DNA of 64,000 nucleotides, taken from CAZVPF01 sp964628195 (GTDB lineage Bacteria; Planctomycetota; Phycisphaerae; Sedimentisphaerales; Anaerohalosphaeraceae). Below are positions 34,021-42,852 of this stretch, piece by piece. The first letter of the stretch is position 1; the number at the start of each line of letters is the position of its first letter. The stretch is taken from positions 43,967-107,966 of the forward strand of contig CAZVPF010000007.1 in assembly GCA_964628195.1 (NCBI GenBank), in the 5' to 3' direction. The translations under genes and the position numbers were made by a program. The notes beneath the pieces were generated by a model. It had not been told where the DNA came from, searched no databases, and saw nothing but the letters and a program-made list of their open reading frames with translations.

Positions 34021-35025
34021 TTAATAAATGTTCTCATTGCTTAAAATTTGATTGATTTTCATAATTTCATCGGCACTTAGAGGCTCAAATTCGAGCGATT
34101 TTACATTTTCCTCGATTTGCTCAAGCCTGCTTGCCCCGATAAGAGCAGATGTTACCCGGCTGTCCCGCAGAACCCACTGGAGAGACATTTGTGCAAGTGT
34201 CTGGCCTCTCTTGACCGCCATTTCGTTAAGTTTTTGTACTTTTGAGATCACTGTTTCCGTTACGTGCTCTTTTAACAGCCCCGTGCCCTCGATAGAAGCC
34301 CTTGAGCCTTCGGGTATGCCGTTCAAATATTTATTTGTCAGCAGCCCCTGGGCCAGCGGGCAAAAGGCGATACAGCCTATACCCTCGTGGTCGAGCACAT
34401 CGAGCAGTGCATCTTCGACCCACCTGCTGAGCATGGAATAATTCGGCTGATGAATAAGACAAGGACATCCGAGCTTTTTGAGCATCTCCGAGGCCCGCAG
34501 TGTCTGCTCGGCGTTGTAGGAAGATATTCCCACGTAGAGCGCCTTGCCCTGTCTGACCGCTGCCGCGAGGGCGATGACCGTCTCTTCCAGCGGCGTGTCC
34601 GGATCGAAGCGGTGGGAGTAGAATATGTCTACATAATCGAGACCAAGCCTTGCAAGCGACTGGTCGAGGCTTGCGAGCAGGTACTTTCTCGAACCCCACT
34701 CCCCGTAAGGGCCGGGCCACATCCTGTATCCTGCTTTTGTTGAGATAATAAGCTCATCCCGATGGGCCGATAGTTCCTTGTGAAGTATTTTCGCGAAATT
34801 TCTCTCAGCGGCACCGGGGGGCGGGCCGTAATTGTTACCGAAATCAAAATGCGTAATGCCCATATCGAACGATCCGAGCACCATTTCCTTTGCGTTATCG
34901 AAGTTGGAGTCGTCGCCGAAGTTATGCCACATGCCAAGCGATATCGCCGGCAGCATAAGCCCGCTGTTGCCGCAGCGGTTGTACTTCATCTTGTCGTATC
35001 GTTGCTCGTTCGCTTTGTAAGCCAT
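34021..35025 (-). CDS. Aldo/keto reductase (YghZ/GprA-like)
   Basis: 334 residues, cytoplasmic, no signal. Key parts are HFDFGNNYGPPPGAAERNFA (catalytic Asp and Tyr), ISTKAGYRMWPGPYG (Lys), DIFYSHRFDPDTPLEET (His) and the NADPH-binding ALIGASRLEQIEENV near the end. The long GYRMWPGPYGEWGSRKYL loop is that of YghZ-type reductases, which act on L-glyceraldehyde 3-phosphate and methylglyoxal-like aldehydes in E. coli. Actual substrate not determined. A GAGGAAA site precedes the ATG. It is the second enzyme of this superfamily in the window and lacks the Tat signal of the first. Confidence 0.9.
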   Translation of the reverse strand: MAYKANEQRYDKMKYNRCGNSGLMLPAISLGMWHNFGDDSNFDNAKEMVLGSFDMGITHFDFGNNYGPPPGAAERNFAKILHKELSAHRDELIISTKAGYRMWPGPYGEWGSRKYLLASLDQSLARLGLDYVDIFYSHRFDPDTPLEETVIALAAAVRQGKALYVGISSYNAEQTLRASEMLKKLGCPCLIHQPNYSMLSRWVEDALLDVLDHEGIGCIAFCPLAQGLLTNKYLNGIPEGSRASIEGTGLLKEHVTETVISKVQKLNEMAVKRGQTLAQMSLQWVLRDSRVTSALIGASRLEQIEENVKSLEFEPLSADEIMKINQILSNENIY

Positions 35026-35083
35026 AGTTTCCTCGTAGCTGAATACTCATAATAATGAATTCGGCAGGGTAATTGCCGCTTAA

Positions 35084-36499
35084 TCAATAGTTCCACTTTT
35101 GAGCCAGTAAATAATAATCTTTGTAGTTCACTATGCTGTCTTCGTTAAAGTCTGCGGATGAAATGCCCGTTTCGAGCCACCGGCCCGCAAAAGCGAGCAG
35201 GTCCGGAACTGTCACACACAGATCGCCGGTCAGGTCGCCGTGTACAGTATATGTCAATGCCGCATAAGCGTCAAGGAGCCCCCACCCATACTGTACGTCT
35301 TTGCCCATTGTACCGAGGTCGTAAGCTGTGGACTCTATTGCCTGCCGGACCTTATCCGGATTCGTCACACCGTTGGCAACAAGCAGCCCCGCAACCCCGG
35401 CCACATGCGGGGCGGCCATAGAGGTTCCCTGGAAAAAGTAATAAGCGAAACCCGTCGGGTCAAAGAAGAATGTCTGCTGCAAAACACCGTCGGGGTACCC
35501 GTCGAGATTCTGGTCGACAGCCATATCCCCGCCAGGTGCAGCGATATCGACATAAGTTCCCGTGCTCGAGTAAGGAGCGCGCAGCCTGTCGTAGCGCGTT
35601 GCGCCGACGGCAATGCAGAACTCGTCATAGGCGGCAGGGTAAATAGTCGGGTTTCCTTCCATATACTCGTTGCCGGCTGAGCAAACCACCGTAACCCCCT
35701 GGTTATATGCGTACTCGACCGCGTTTCGTAAAGTTGTCGAAAAACCCGGCCCGCCCAGGCTCATATTGATAACATCGGCATTGTTGTTTACCGCATAATA
35801 AATTGCGTCTGCAATGTCAAATACCGTTCCGCTGCCGCTGGCACTTACCGCTTTGACGGGCATTATCGAACAATTGAATGCAACACCTGCCACACCGAGC
35901 GAATTATTCGTCGACTGGGCGATAGTGCCGGTAACGTGCGTGCCGTGGCCGTTGTCGTCGTTGGGATGTGCGTCGTTGTTATAAAAGTCGTAACCGGGCA
36001 CAAAGTTAGTGCCTGCAAGGTCCGGGGCCTGAAGAAAACCGTCAAAGTCTTCGTATGCAACTCCCGAATCGATGACGGCGATTATAACATTCGGGTCGCC
36101 GGTCTGGATATCCCACGCCGCTTCGATGTTGATATCGCCCGGTGAGGCACTTGTATAATGCCACTGGTAGCTGTAATAAGTATCGTTCGGGATAAAGTGG
36201 AGTTTGTAAATGTATTGGGGCTCAACGTACTCGATCTCACCGATGGTTTTGAATTTGCCAAGCATGTCCTCAACCGTACCACCGTGGGGCAGTTTAATTT
36301 TATAAAAGCCGCCGTATTCGCTGCGGTCCTTAATGCAGCAGCCGAAAAAGTCGACGATGTTCGCCCGGTCGTGGTCTGAAAGCTGGTCACTGAACTTTAC
36401 GATCAGTTCATTCGGGTCGTACATTCCATAAGTAAAAGAGGTTAGGATAGTAAAAGCCAGCACTGCCAATTTGATTTGTAAAGAGATTGGAAGATTCAT
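35084..36499 (-). CDS. Exported subtilisin-like (S8) protease with dockerin-like tail
   Basis: About 471 residues. The start is taken at 36499 (MNLPISLQIKLAVLAF signal); an in-frame ATG four codons upstream is the alternative. After the signal comes an I9-like propeptide (LIVKFSDQLSD to IEYVEPQYIYKL). The S8 triad is Asp144 in AVIDSG, His185 in NGHGTHVTG and Ser360 in GTSMAAPHVAG, with Asn of SAGNEY as oxyanion-hole residue. The last 55 residues are two dockerin-like loops (GDLTGDLCVTVPDLLAFAG; DFNEDSIVNYKDYYLLAQKW). Probably self-processed and surface-attached. No cohesin partner is in the window. Confidence 0.9.
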   Translation of the reverse strand: MNLPISLQIKLAVLAFTILTSFTYGMYDPNELIVKFSDQLSDHDRANIVDFFGCCIKDRSEYGGFYKIKLPHGGTVEDMLGKFKTIGEIEYVEPQYIYKLHFIPNDTYYSYQWHYTSASPGDINIEAAWDIQTGDPNVIIAVIDSGVAYEDFDGFLQAPDLAGTNFVPGYDFYNNDAHPNDDNGHGTHVTGTIAQSTNNSLGVAGVAFNCSIMPVKAVSASGSGTVFDIADAIYYAVNNNADVINMSLGGPGFSTTLRNAVEYAYNQGVTVVCSAGNEYMEGNPTIYPAAYDEFCIAVGATRYDRLRAPYSSTGTYVDIAAPGGDMAVDQNLDGYPDGVLQQTFFFDPTGFAYYFFQGTSMAAPHVAGVAGLLVANGVTNPDKVRQAIESTAYDLGTMGKDVQYGWGLLDAYAALTYTVHGDLTGDLCVTVPDLLAFAGRWLETGISSADFNEDSIVNYKDYYLLAQKWNY

Positions 36500-36644
36500 A
36501 TCGGCCCCCATTATTTTTTAAAGAGTCTTTGCCTGTAGATCAATGAGTCTGTCGCAGGATGTAGTATAATGTTACCTAAAAACCGGGGCGATTACAAGGA
36601 AAACCCTTAGGGGCGGATTGGTTGGGGGCAATGGCTGTTCAGGC

Positions 36645-37073
36645 TCAGGCGTCCATTGTCTGTATTTTTCTTAAGTCCTCATCATTCCAGCGTTTTTTGA
36701 CCATAGGGCCAAACGCAAAGCCAAGCACCGTAAAAAGCAGCCCGGGCAGCAGCAGTGGGTACCAGACATGAAAGGGCTGTCTTAGTATTAGAGCAAATAA
36801 GGCTACTGGTATGCAGGCGATGCCGAGAATGGGCATGATAAGCAGCAGTATATTCGCTACGGACCGGGTTTTGCGAATATTTGAGCATATCCCGATGCCG
36901 GTTCCGAATATGCCGCCGAGTATCCCGACGCCTGCACCAATAAGCCCCGATGTCCTGCCATTCCACCATGCTTGCGTAGTTTCCACTTTATCGGTGTTAT
37001 CAGGGCTTTGCAGTATGGCAAATACGTTGCCGGTTGTCACTATTATAAAGCTAATTATCAGTATCGTTCTCAA
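36645..37073 (-). CDS. Small membrane protein paired with the DUF2089 regulator
   Basis: 142 residues. A signal-like first helix is followed by a Gly-rich transmembrane stretch (SGLIGAGVGILGGIFGTGIG) and two further helices, ending in a charged cytoplasmic tail (KKRWNDEDLRKIQ). Its start lies inside the end of the DUF2089 gene (23-base overlap), so the two are co-translated. Such regulator/membrane-protein pairs are common, and the membrane protein may control or be controlled by the regulator. Function unknown. Confidence 0.7.
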   Translation of the reverse strand: MRTILIISFIIVTTGNVFAILQSPDNTDKVETTQAWWNGRTSGLIGAGVGILGGIFGTGIGICSNIRKTRSVANILLLIMPILGIACIPVALFALILRQPFHVWYPLLLPGLLFTVLGFAFGPMVKKRWNDEDLRKIQTMDA

Positions 37074-37365
37074 TTGTTTTCTCCTTTTGATTCTGATATT
37101 CGGTTAAAAGTCTCTTAAATGCCTCTGTTTCTATCCGGTTTTCAGCATGAAGCGTCCTTAGTGAAAGCTCAAAAGCATCGGCCCGGTTGTTTTCGTCGAA
37201 AATCTGTATTTTCTGTATCAGACGGTCAAGCCTAAGCCGCACAGTAGGGTAAGAAACCCCGTACTGACCAGCCATCTCTTTTAGCGACCCCGAAGCCAGT
37301 ATGAACCTTTTAATGAAATTAAGGTCTTCAGTGTCCAGATTTTTTGTCCAGTATTTATTTTTCAT
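37051..37365 (-). CDS. DUF2089-family helix-turn-helix regulator
   Basis: 104 residues. ASGSLKEMAGQYGVSYPTVR with LRLDRLI is a clear helix-turn-helix of the DUF2089 C-terminal type. A charged helical tail follows. Only the HTH half is present; longer DUF2089 proteins also have an N-terminal zinc-ribbon. An AAGGA site 7 bases before the ATG and a strong promoter (37392-37419) are seen, and a dyad overlapping the -35 (37416-37434) suggests autoregulation. It probably controls the overlapping membrane protein gene. Confidence 0.8.
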   Translation of the reverse strand: MKNKYWTKNLDTEDLNFIKRFILASGSLKEMAGQYGVSYPTVRLRLDRLIQKIQIFDENNRADAFELSLRTLHAENRIETEAFKRLLTEYQNQKEKTIENDTDN

Positions 37366-37391
37366 TTTTAATATCCTTAATTATAAAGTTG

Positions 37392-37419
37392 ATTATATTG
37401 TTAATAAAGTAAAAGTCAA
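37392..37419 (-). promoter_or_regulatory. Promoter of the DUF2089 regulator operon
   Basis: Minus strand TTGACT, 16 bases, TATAAT; leader of about 20 bases containing the AAGGA ribosome site. Confidence 0.6.
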
Positions 37420-37434
37420 TATAAATATTATTGA
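37416..37434. promoter_or_regulatory. Inverted repeat overlapping the -35 box (possible operator)
   Basis: TCAATA-N7-TATTGA, overlapping four bases of the -35 hexamer of the regulator promoter, a position that suits autorepression. Confidence 0.35.
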
Positions 37435-37522
37435 TATTTTAAAAAATTTATTCCGTATAAAAACCGGGACAGACTTGAGTTATTGTGCCTGCTTATTGAA
37501 ATGTATTATCAAGCAGCGGGTT

Positions 37523-38554
37523 TTAGTAAGATCTTATACAGATAAGCTCTGTAAGTGTTGAAAGTGAGTTAATGATCCCGGTGGTGTTTAGGCAAGTTTC
37601 GTCATGGCTCAGTTTTTGCAGTATTTCTTTTGCGTCTGCAACTCTTTCGGTGCAATAATTTTTTGCGTAGTCTATGCCGGCGGAATCTTCAAGCATTTTA
37701 TAAAGTTGTGCGGGGCTGGAGCAGTTCAATAACTCCGCGATGAGTCTATCTCGTTCGTCGCTGTCCTTCGCGGTTTCCAGGCAGTGTATAACAGGAAGCG
37801 TGGGCTTGTTTTCGATGATATCCGTGCCTGGTGTCTTGCCTGTTTCGTGTTCGAGGCCCTCAATGTCGAGCAGGTCGTCGCTTACCTGAAAGGCCATTCC
37901 GATATTTAATCCGTATTGCGTGAGCAGTTCGCATTGCCGGGGTGATGCGCCGCTCAGGATTGCGCCGACCGCAGCCGATGCGCTGAAAAACTCAGCCGTT
38001 TTGCCGCGTGCCATTTCGAGATACTGTTTTTCGGTTACCCGCCAGTTTCCCGCTGATGCGTTTTGGGCGATTTCGCCCCTGCATACCTGTACGGCGGTGT
38101 CTGCGAGCAGTTTGCCCGCTTCGGTGTTCTGGAGCTTTGCGCTTAATTGAAAAGCCTTGCTTAGAACGTAATCGCCGAGCAGTATAGCCGCTTTGTTGCC
38201 GAAAATCGAGTTTACTGTTTCGCAGCCCCTGCGAGATGCCGCATTGTCGATGACATCATCGTGCAGCAGTGTCGCGAAATGTACCATCTCCACGACAGCA
38301 GCGGTTTCGATATGCTGGTCGGTTAGCGGGCCGAATAATTTCCCCGCAAGCAGGACCAGGCCTGAGCGTATCATTTTGCCGCCTGCAGGGTTGACCTTAT
38401 GCAGCATTGAAGCGATACCTTCATCGCGGCATTCGAGAGTTTCCTGCAGCTTTTGGGCTGCGGCTGCAAGCTGCTCACGAACCGGTGCGAAACAATCGCT
38501 GAATTTCATCTCCGCCGGAGAGGCGGTTCGGTTTTTGCTTTCATGTGCGGGCAT
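37523..38554 (-). CDS. Long-chain-type polyprenyl diphosphate synthase (IspB/HepT-like)
   Basis: 343 residues. First Asp motif LLHDDVIDNAASRRG and second AFQVSDDLLDIEG. GGKMIRSGLVLLAG near the N-terminus is the IPP-binding part. The DDVID form with small residues before it is that of the octaprenyl/heptaprenyl synthases that make quinone side chains, in contrast to the IspA-type protein at 20317. It probably supplies the isoprenoid tail used by a UbiA/MenA enzyme such as that at 24893. It overlaps ilvE by 14 bases and is the last gene of the lysS-led cluster. Confidence 0.87.
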   Translation of the reverse strand: MPAHESKNRTASPAEMKFSDCFAPVREQLAAAAQKLQETLECRDEGIASMLHKVNPAGGKMIRSGLVLLAGKLFGPLTDQHIETAAVVEMVHFATLLHDDVIDNAASRRGCETVNSIFGNKAAILLGDYVLSKAFQLSAKLQNTEAGKLLADTAVQVCRGEIAQNASAGNWRVTEKQYLEMARGKTAEFFSASAAVGAILSGASPRQCELLTQYGLNIGMAFQVSDDLLDIEGLEHETGKTPGTDIIENKPTLPVIHCLETAKDSDERDRLIAELLNCSSPAQLYKMLEDSAGIDYAKNYCTERVADAKEILQKLSHDETCLNTTGIINSLSTLTELICIRSY

Positions 38555-39398
38555 ACTCGAAAAACTTCTTCCTGAGCATTGAGGTTATCTTGCCGGGTTT
38601 GCTGTCGCCTATCGGTCTGCCGTCGTATTCGACGATGCCGATGACCTCTGCGGCTGTTCCGGTAAGGAAAAACTCGTCGCACGCATAAAGATCGAAACGG
38701 GTCAGTTCTTTTTCAACGACCGGGATGTTCTCTTTTTTTGCGATATTTATAACGACATTTCTTGTTATGCCCTCAAGCGAGCCTGCGCTTACGGGGGGGG
38801 TTATTACAACACCGTCTTTTATTATGAAAACGTTGTCGCCGGTCGCCTCGGCAACGTAGCCGAGGTGGTTGAACATTATCGCCTCGGGCACGCCGCTATC
38901 GATCGCCTCGATCTTAGCGAGAATATTATTAAGGTAGTTAAGGCTTTTTATCTGCGGCGAAAGGGCGAGGCTGTGGTTTCGGATGGTGCATGCGCTGACT
39001 ACCTTGAGACCCTGTTCGTAAAGGTGTTCCGGATAAAGCTGTATTTCGGCGGCGATGATTATGACCATTGCCTTTCCGCATATAAACGGGTTCAGTCCCA
39101 GGTCGCCCGGGCCGCGGGTTACGATAAGCCGGATGTAACCATCGTCAACATTGTTGGCTTTTACGGTTTCTTCGGTTGCCCGGGCAAGCTCATCCATTTC
39201 CATGGGTATGCCGAGCCGGATCGCCTTTGCCGAATTATAAAGCCTTTTCAGGTGCGCCTCGAACTCGAATATTTTTCCGCTGTAAACGCGAATACCCTCG
39301 AACACACCATCTCCGTAGAGCAGTCCATGGTCGAAAACCGAAATCTTCGCGTCCTGTTCGTCAACGAGCTTGTCATCAAGCCAAATCTTCAATGCCAT
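38541..39398 (-). CDS. ilvE: Branched-chain amino acid aminotransferase
   Basis: 285-residue fold-type IV PLP enzyme interconverting branched-chain amino acids and their 2-oxo acids. VFDHGLLYGDGVFEGIRVY is the N-terminal hallmark; the catalytic Lys is in IKSLNYLNNILAK, and PPVSAGSLEGITRNVVI and FLTGTAAEVIGIVEYDGR are the C-terminal signatures. A D-amino acid aminotransferase is the main alternative, but YGDGVFEGIR favours IlvE. GGAG lies 6 bases before the ATG. It lies 36 bases after the lolD-like gene and overlaps the prenyl synthase gene. Confidence 0.9.
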   Translation of the reverse strand: MALKIWLDDKLVDEQDAKISVFDHGLLYGDGVFEGIRVYSGKIFEFEAHLKRLYNSAKAIRLGIPMEMDELARATEETVKANNVDDGYIRLIVTRGPGDLGLNPFICGKAMVIIIAAEIQLYPEHLYEQGLKVVSACTIRNHSLALSPQIKSLNYLNNILAKIEAIDSGVPEAIMFNHLGYVAEATGDNVFIIKDGVVITPPVSAGSLEGITRNVVINIAKKENIPVVEKELTRFDLYACDEFFLTGTAAEVIGIVEYDGRPIGDSKPGKITSMLRKKFFEYART

Positions 39399-39434
39399 AC
39401 TTTACTCCGCTTAATGCGTTATCGCCGCATATTT

Positions 39435-40133
39435 TCATTTGCTCTGGTCGGTTACTTTACCGTCATCAAGCCGGATCACCCGCTGTGCCCGTGCGGCTAT
39501 ATTATTGTCATGCGTAACCATAACTATGGTCTTGCCGTCCGCGTTGAACTCTTCAAGGGCCTCTAAGATACCATTTCCTGTCGCAGAGTCAAGGTTTCCT
39601 GTAGGTTCGTCTGCCAAAAGAAGTTCCGGGTCGTTCATTACGGCCCTGGCGATAGCGGTTCTCTGTCTCTCTCCGCCGGATAGCTGGTAGGGCTTGTGTT
39701 TGAGTCTATGGCCCATTCCAAGCCTTTCGAGCAGCTGGGTTGCTCTTTTTATTGCGGACTTTCTGGCTCCAAACCACCCGATAGTTGACTTGGACGCCAT
39801 AACCGGCAGCATGACATTTTCCACGACGGTTAATTCGTCCAGAAGGTGATAGAACTGAAACACGAAGCCTATCTTTTTATTACGGTAGCGGTTTAGTTTT
39901 AGGGGTCCGTAGCGATTTATATCGGTATCCCTGAAGGTTACTGTGCCTTTGTCGGGACGGTCGAGGCCGCCGAGTATATGCAGCAGTGTGCTTTTGCCGG
40001 AGCCTGAGGAGCCGACGACAGCGGTGAACTGGCCTTGCGGGATTATGATATCAAGGCCCTTTAGAACCTCGACCCTGCCCTGGCCGAGCTTGTAGGATTT
40101 GTAAACGTTTTGTGCCTTTATTATGTCCGTCAT
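39435..40133 (-). CDS. lolD: ABC transporter ATPase, LolD/MacB type
   Basis: 232 residues from the ATG at 40133, which overlaps the upstream permease stop (ATGA). A longer reading from 40301 lies inside the permease gene and is rejected. Walker A GSSGSGKST, Q-loop FQFYHLL, signature LSGGERQRTAIARA and Walker B LLLADEPTGNLDS are all intact. The DEPTGNLDS and HLLDELTVVENVMLP forms are typical of LolD. With the two FtsX-type permeases it would form a mechanotransmission ABC complex, most simply LolCDE, releasing lipoproteins from the inner membrane. An export role of the MacB or FtsE type is an alternative. Confidence 0.88.
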   Translation of the reverse strand: MTDIIKAQNVYKSYKLGQGRVEVLKGLDIIIPQGQFTAVVGSSGSGKSTLLHILGGLDRPDKGTVTFRDTDINRYGPLKLNRYRNKKIGFVFQFYHLLDELTVVENVMLPVMASKSTIGWFGARKSAIKRATQLLERLGMGHRLKHKPYQLSGGERQRTAIARAVMNDPELLLADEPTGNLDSATGNGILEALEEFNADGKTIVMVTHDNNIAARAQRVIRLDDGKVTDQSK

Positions 40134-41479
40134 ACCTGGTTTACCTGTAAAATATCGACCGGTTTCTTTTTGCTTATCTGAAGGCTCGGTATTGTCGCGC
40201 CTGCCAGTGAGACGAGTATCGCGGCGGCGAATATTATCGCGGTGACCTCGAAGCGAGGCTGGTTTGGAATCTGGCCGATAGCATAAATGCTGCGGTCCCA
40301 AAGCTGCCAGCCGTAGTTTTCGAACAGCCAGTTCTCGATATCGTTTACGCGAAGGACAAACGCGATGCCCCCTGCGGTTCCGAAAACCGCGCCAAGGCCT
40401 CCGAGCAATATTGAAAAGTTCAGGTATATGGCTGCAATTGAACTATCGGCAGTGCCAAGGCTTTTGAGTATGCCTATATCCTTGCTTTTATTGTTGACGA
40501 TCATGAAAAAGACGACATAGACTATAAAAACTGTTATAAGTCCGAGCATGGCGAATAAAAGCGAGAGCATGAGCTGTTCTTTTTCCATGGCGGCGATTAT
40601 GCTTCTGCGGTTTTGCTTCCAGCTTTGGACGGTAACGTTATCGAGCAGAAAAGCGTACTGTTCGCCGGATTTTCCACGGGCGAACTGCGACCATAACTGC
40701 CGGACTTTGCCGACAGCCGGTTCCAGTGCTGCGCCGTCTTTGAAGCGGATGTGTATTGCACTTATTCGGTCAAGGGTGATGTCCATGCCGGTGAGCTTGC
40801 GGGCGTATTCAATGGGGATGTATACAAGTGAGGCGTCGGGCTCGACAAGGCCGGTGTTGCTGTCGTCACTGTAGTAGAATGTTTTACTGCTTACCGGGTC
40901 CATGCCGCCTGCGAGGGCGCCTTTAGGCGTTATCGGAAAACAACTTACCGACAGCTTATACATGCTGGGTGTGGGTGGATGGTAGTAGTTGCCGCGTGCG
41001 TCCCTGCCGCTGGGCATCATGTCAATCCCTATCACGCAGCCCGGAGCGTCAGGGTTGTAAGGCGGCTGAAAGACTTCGGCGATGTTGTCTTTATGATAAT
41101 GAACCGCCTGGCCAAAGCTTGTGACTTTCGCGTAGCTTTCGGGGTCAATGCCTTTAATTTGTATGCCGATGCTGCGGTCGTAGCCGGATTGCGTCATCAG
41201 CCCGAATGAATTAATAACGGCTGAGGTAGAATCCACTACTTCGAGGCCTTCGAGCTTTTCGATGAATTCTTCGTACCAGGGCAAGCCTGTCAGCGAGGCA
41301 CTTTGCACTACGCAGTCACCGACGAAGTTATGGTTCTTTTCACGGAACTGCTCAACGAGGCCGTTCATCACGGTCATAACGACGACGACGATAAATACGC
41401 ACAGGGCGATAGCGGCAACGGCGATCAAGCTTACGGGCCGTTTGTAAAGGTATCTCATTGCCAGCAGATATTTATACAT
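40130..41479 (-). CDS. FtsX-like ABC permease, LolC/LolE type
   Basis: 449 residues with the MacB/LolC topology: one transmembrane helix near residues 15-38, a large periplasmic domain, and three C-terminal helices (LSLLFAMLGLITVFIVYVVF, FSILLGGLGAVFGTAGGIAF, VTAIIFAAAILVSLAGATIP). The cytoplasmic coupling segment KDIGILKSLGTADSSI is the FtsX hallmark that contacts the ATPase. It lies 34 bases after the other permease gene and overlaps the ATPase gene by four bases. A LolCE heterodimer is the simplest reading; which one is LolC and which LolE cannot be told. Confidence 0.85.
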   Translation of the reverse strand: MYKYLLAMRYLYKRPVSLIAVAAIALCVFIVVVVMTVMNGLVEQFREKNHNFVGDCVVQSASLTGLPWYEEFIEKLEGLEVVDSTSAVINSFGLMTQSGYDRSIGIQIKGIDPESYAKVTSFGQAVHYHKDNIAEVFQPPYNPDAPGCVIGIDMMPSGRDARGNYYHPPTPSMYKLSVSCFPITPKGALAGGMDPVSSKTFYYSDDSNTGLVEPDASLVYIPIEYARKLTGMDITLDRISAIHIRFKDGAALEPAVGKVRQLWSQFARGKSGEQYAFLLDNVTVQSWKQNRRSIIAAMEKEQLMLSLLFAMLGLITVFIVYVVFFMIVNNKSKDIGILKSLGTADSSIAAIYLNFSILLGGLGAVFGTAGGIAFVLRVNDIENWLFENYGWQLWDRSIYAIGQIPNQPRFEVTAIIFAAAILVSLAGATIPSLQISKKKPVDILQVNQV

Positions 41480-41513
41480 TGTTTTCCTGTTCGTATCTTT
41501 ATTTGTTTTGTTT

Positions 41514-42821
41514 TTATTCGTACCGCAGGAGTTTTACCGGTTTTACCAGGGCAGCGCTTAGGGCAGGCAAAAGCGAGCCGATGCACGAGGCGGCGACCGA
41601 GGCGGTGATTATCCACCACGTTGCCGGCCAGTTCATCCCGGCTGGTATCCGCTCGAACATGTACGTGCTGGATTTCCAAAGCTTGATGCCAAGCACGGAG
41701 CTTGCGACTTTTTCGAGGGGGTTTATGTATTCGACGACAAGCGCCCCGAGAGCAAGGCCAAGGGTCGCCCCTGCGATGCCGATTATAAGGCCGAAGATGA
41801 TAAATATCATCGCTGCGGTAGAGCTGCCTGCGCCGCAGCTTTTTATTATGGCGATATCCTTGCGGCGGGTTATTACAATCATGTAAAAGATGCAGAAGAT
41901 CAGGAGCACCACCCCTGCGCTTACGATCCCGAAAATTGCGATAAGCACCGACATTTGCTTGCGATATTCGCCTATGAGCCTTTGCTGCATTTCAACCGAG
42001 CTTTCTATGTTGACCGCTGTTGCGAGAAAGCCAGTCCAGCCGAGAGTGTCTGAGGCGAACCTGTCCCAGACCTGCCTGGCAGCTTCGATGCCGGCTTTTG
42101 TGCCGACCCCCTCGGCAAGTCGTATCTTTATGCCGTGTGCCGTATCCGGGCTGTCGGGGTAAACCCTGCTGTTGAGTACCTCGACGGGCAGGTATACGAA
42201 ATGGCTGTCGAATTCGAATATTCCGGTCTGAAATGCGTCGGCCATCTTAAACTTGATCGTCACGGCAGAGTCCGAAAGGCCGGTACCTGTGGTTAGCATC
42301 ATCCTTCTGCCGCGGTAGTTTTCTACAACCTGCATATCATAAGCGTCGGTTTTTTCGTCGGGCTCTGTAAGCACAGCGATACCGACGTATCCAATGTCAC
42401 TGTCGCCTTCGCGGCGAAGGTTGCCACTATTTCCGCCAAGAAGGGTATCGCCAAAACCGGTTACCTTGTCATAATCGTCGAAATCGGTCCCCCAAACGCT
42501 TACCGGTTTTACATTGCCCCTGCCCAGCAGAAGCAGGCCCTGCACGTTGACACCGCCGGCGGCTGCTTCAATCTCCGGGCGGACGGTCAGTCTTTCGATG
42601 AGTTTGCGGTATTGGGGTATGCCGCGTGAGCCGGGGCCGTTTAAGACCACGTCGCCGAGCTGCTGGGTCGCGCTGGACTGGATCGAGTTAATGAACGACT
42701 CGAAGAGCCCGGCGGTCGCGATTAAAAGACCCGTGGACATCGCCACAGCAGCGACGCTGAGCAAAACGATCCGACGACGGATAAGGTATTTCAATGACAG
42801 CAGCAGGCACAGGTATTTCAT
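41514..42821 (-). CDS. FtsX-like ABC permease, LolC/LolE type (second subunit)
   Basis: 435 residues, same layout as its neighbour: helix near residues 14-35, periplasmic domain, and three C-terminal helices with the coupling motif RKDIAIIKSCGAGSSTAAMI. The two permeases are clearly related but well diverged, as expected for LolC and LolE rather than for a recent duplication. The gene starts 31 bases after the lysS stop with only a weak ribosome site (GGTG). Together with the next two genes it completes a transporter of lipoproteins or another large amphiphile. Confidence 0.85.
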   Translation of the reverse strand: MKYLCLLLSLKYLIRRRIVLLSVAAVAMSTGLLIATAGLFESFINSIQSSATQQLGDVVLNGPGSRGIPQYRKLIERLTVRPEIEAAAGGVNVQGLLLLGRGNVKPVSVWGTDFDDYDKVTGFGDTLLGGNSGNLRREGDSDIGYVGIAVLTEPDEKTDAYDMQVVENYRGRRMMLTTGTGLSDSAVTIKFKMADAFQTGIFEFDSHFVYLPVEVLNSRVYPDSPDTAHGIKIRLAEGVGTKAGIEAARQVWDRFASDTLGWTGFLATAVNIESSVEMQQRLIGEYRKQMSVLIAIFGIVSAGVVLLIFCIFYMIVITRRKDIAIIKSCGAGSSTAAMIFIIFGLIIGIAGATLGLALGALVVEYINPLEKVASSVLGIKLWKSSTYMFERIPAGMNWPATWWIITASVAASCIGSLLPALSAALVKPVKLLRYE

Positions 42822-42852
42822 TTAGCACCATAAAGGTTACGGGTATTTTCGG

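Noticed and set aside
37500..37540. Terminator hairpin after the prenyl synthase gene
   Set aside because: CTGCTT/AAGCAG arms can pair, but the stem is interrupted and no U-run follows.
40134..40301. N-terminal extension of the LolD-type gene
   Set aside because: Lies inside the permease gene; the ATG at 40133 overlaps the permease stop as ATGA and starts a normal ABC domain.
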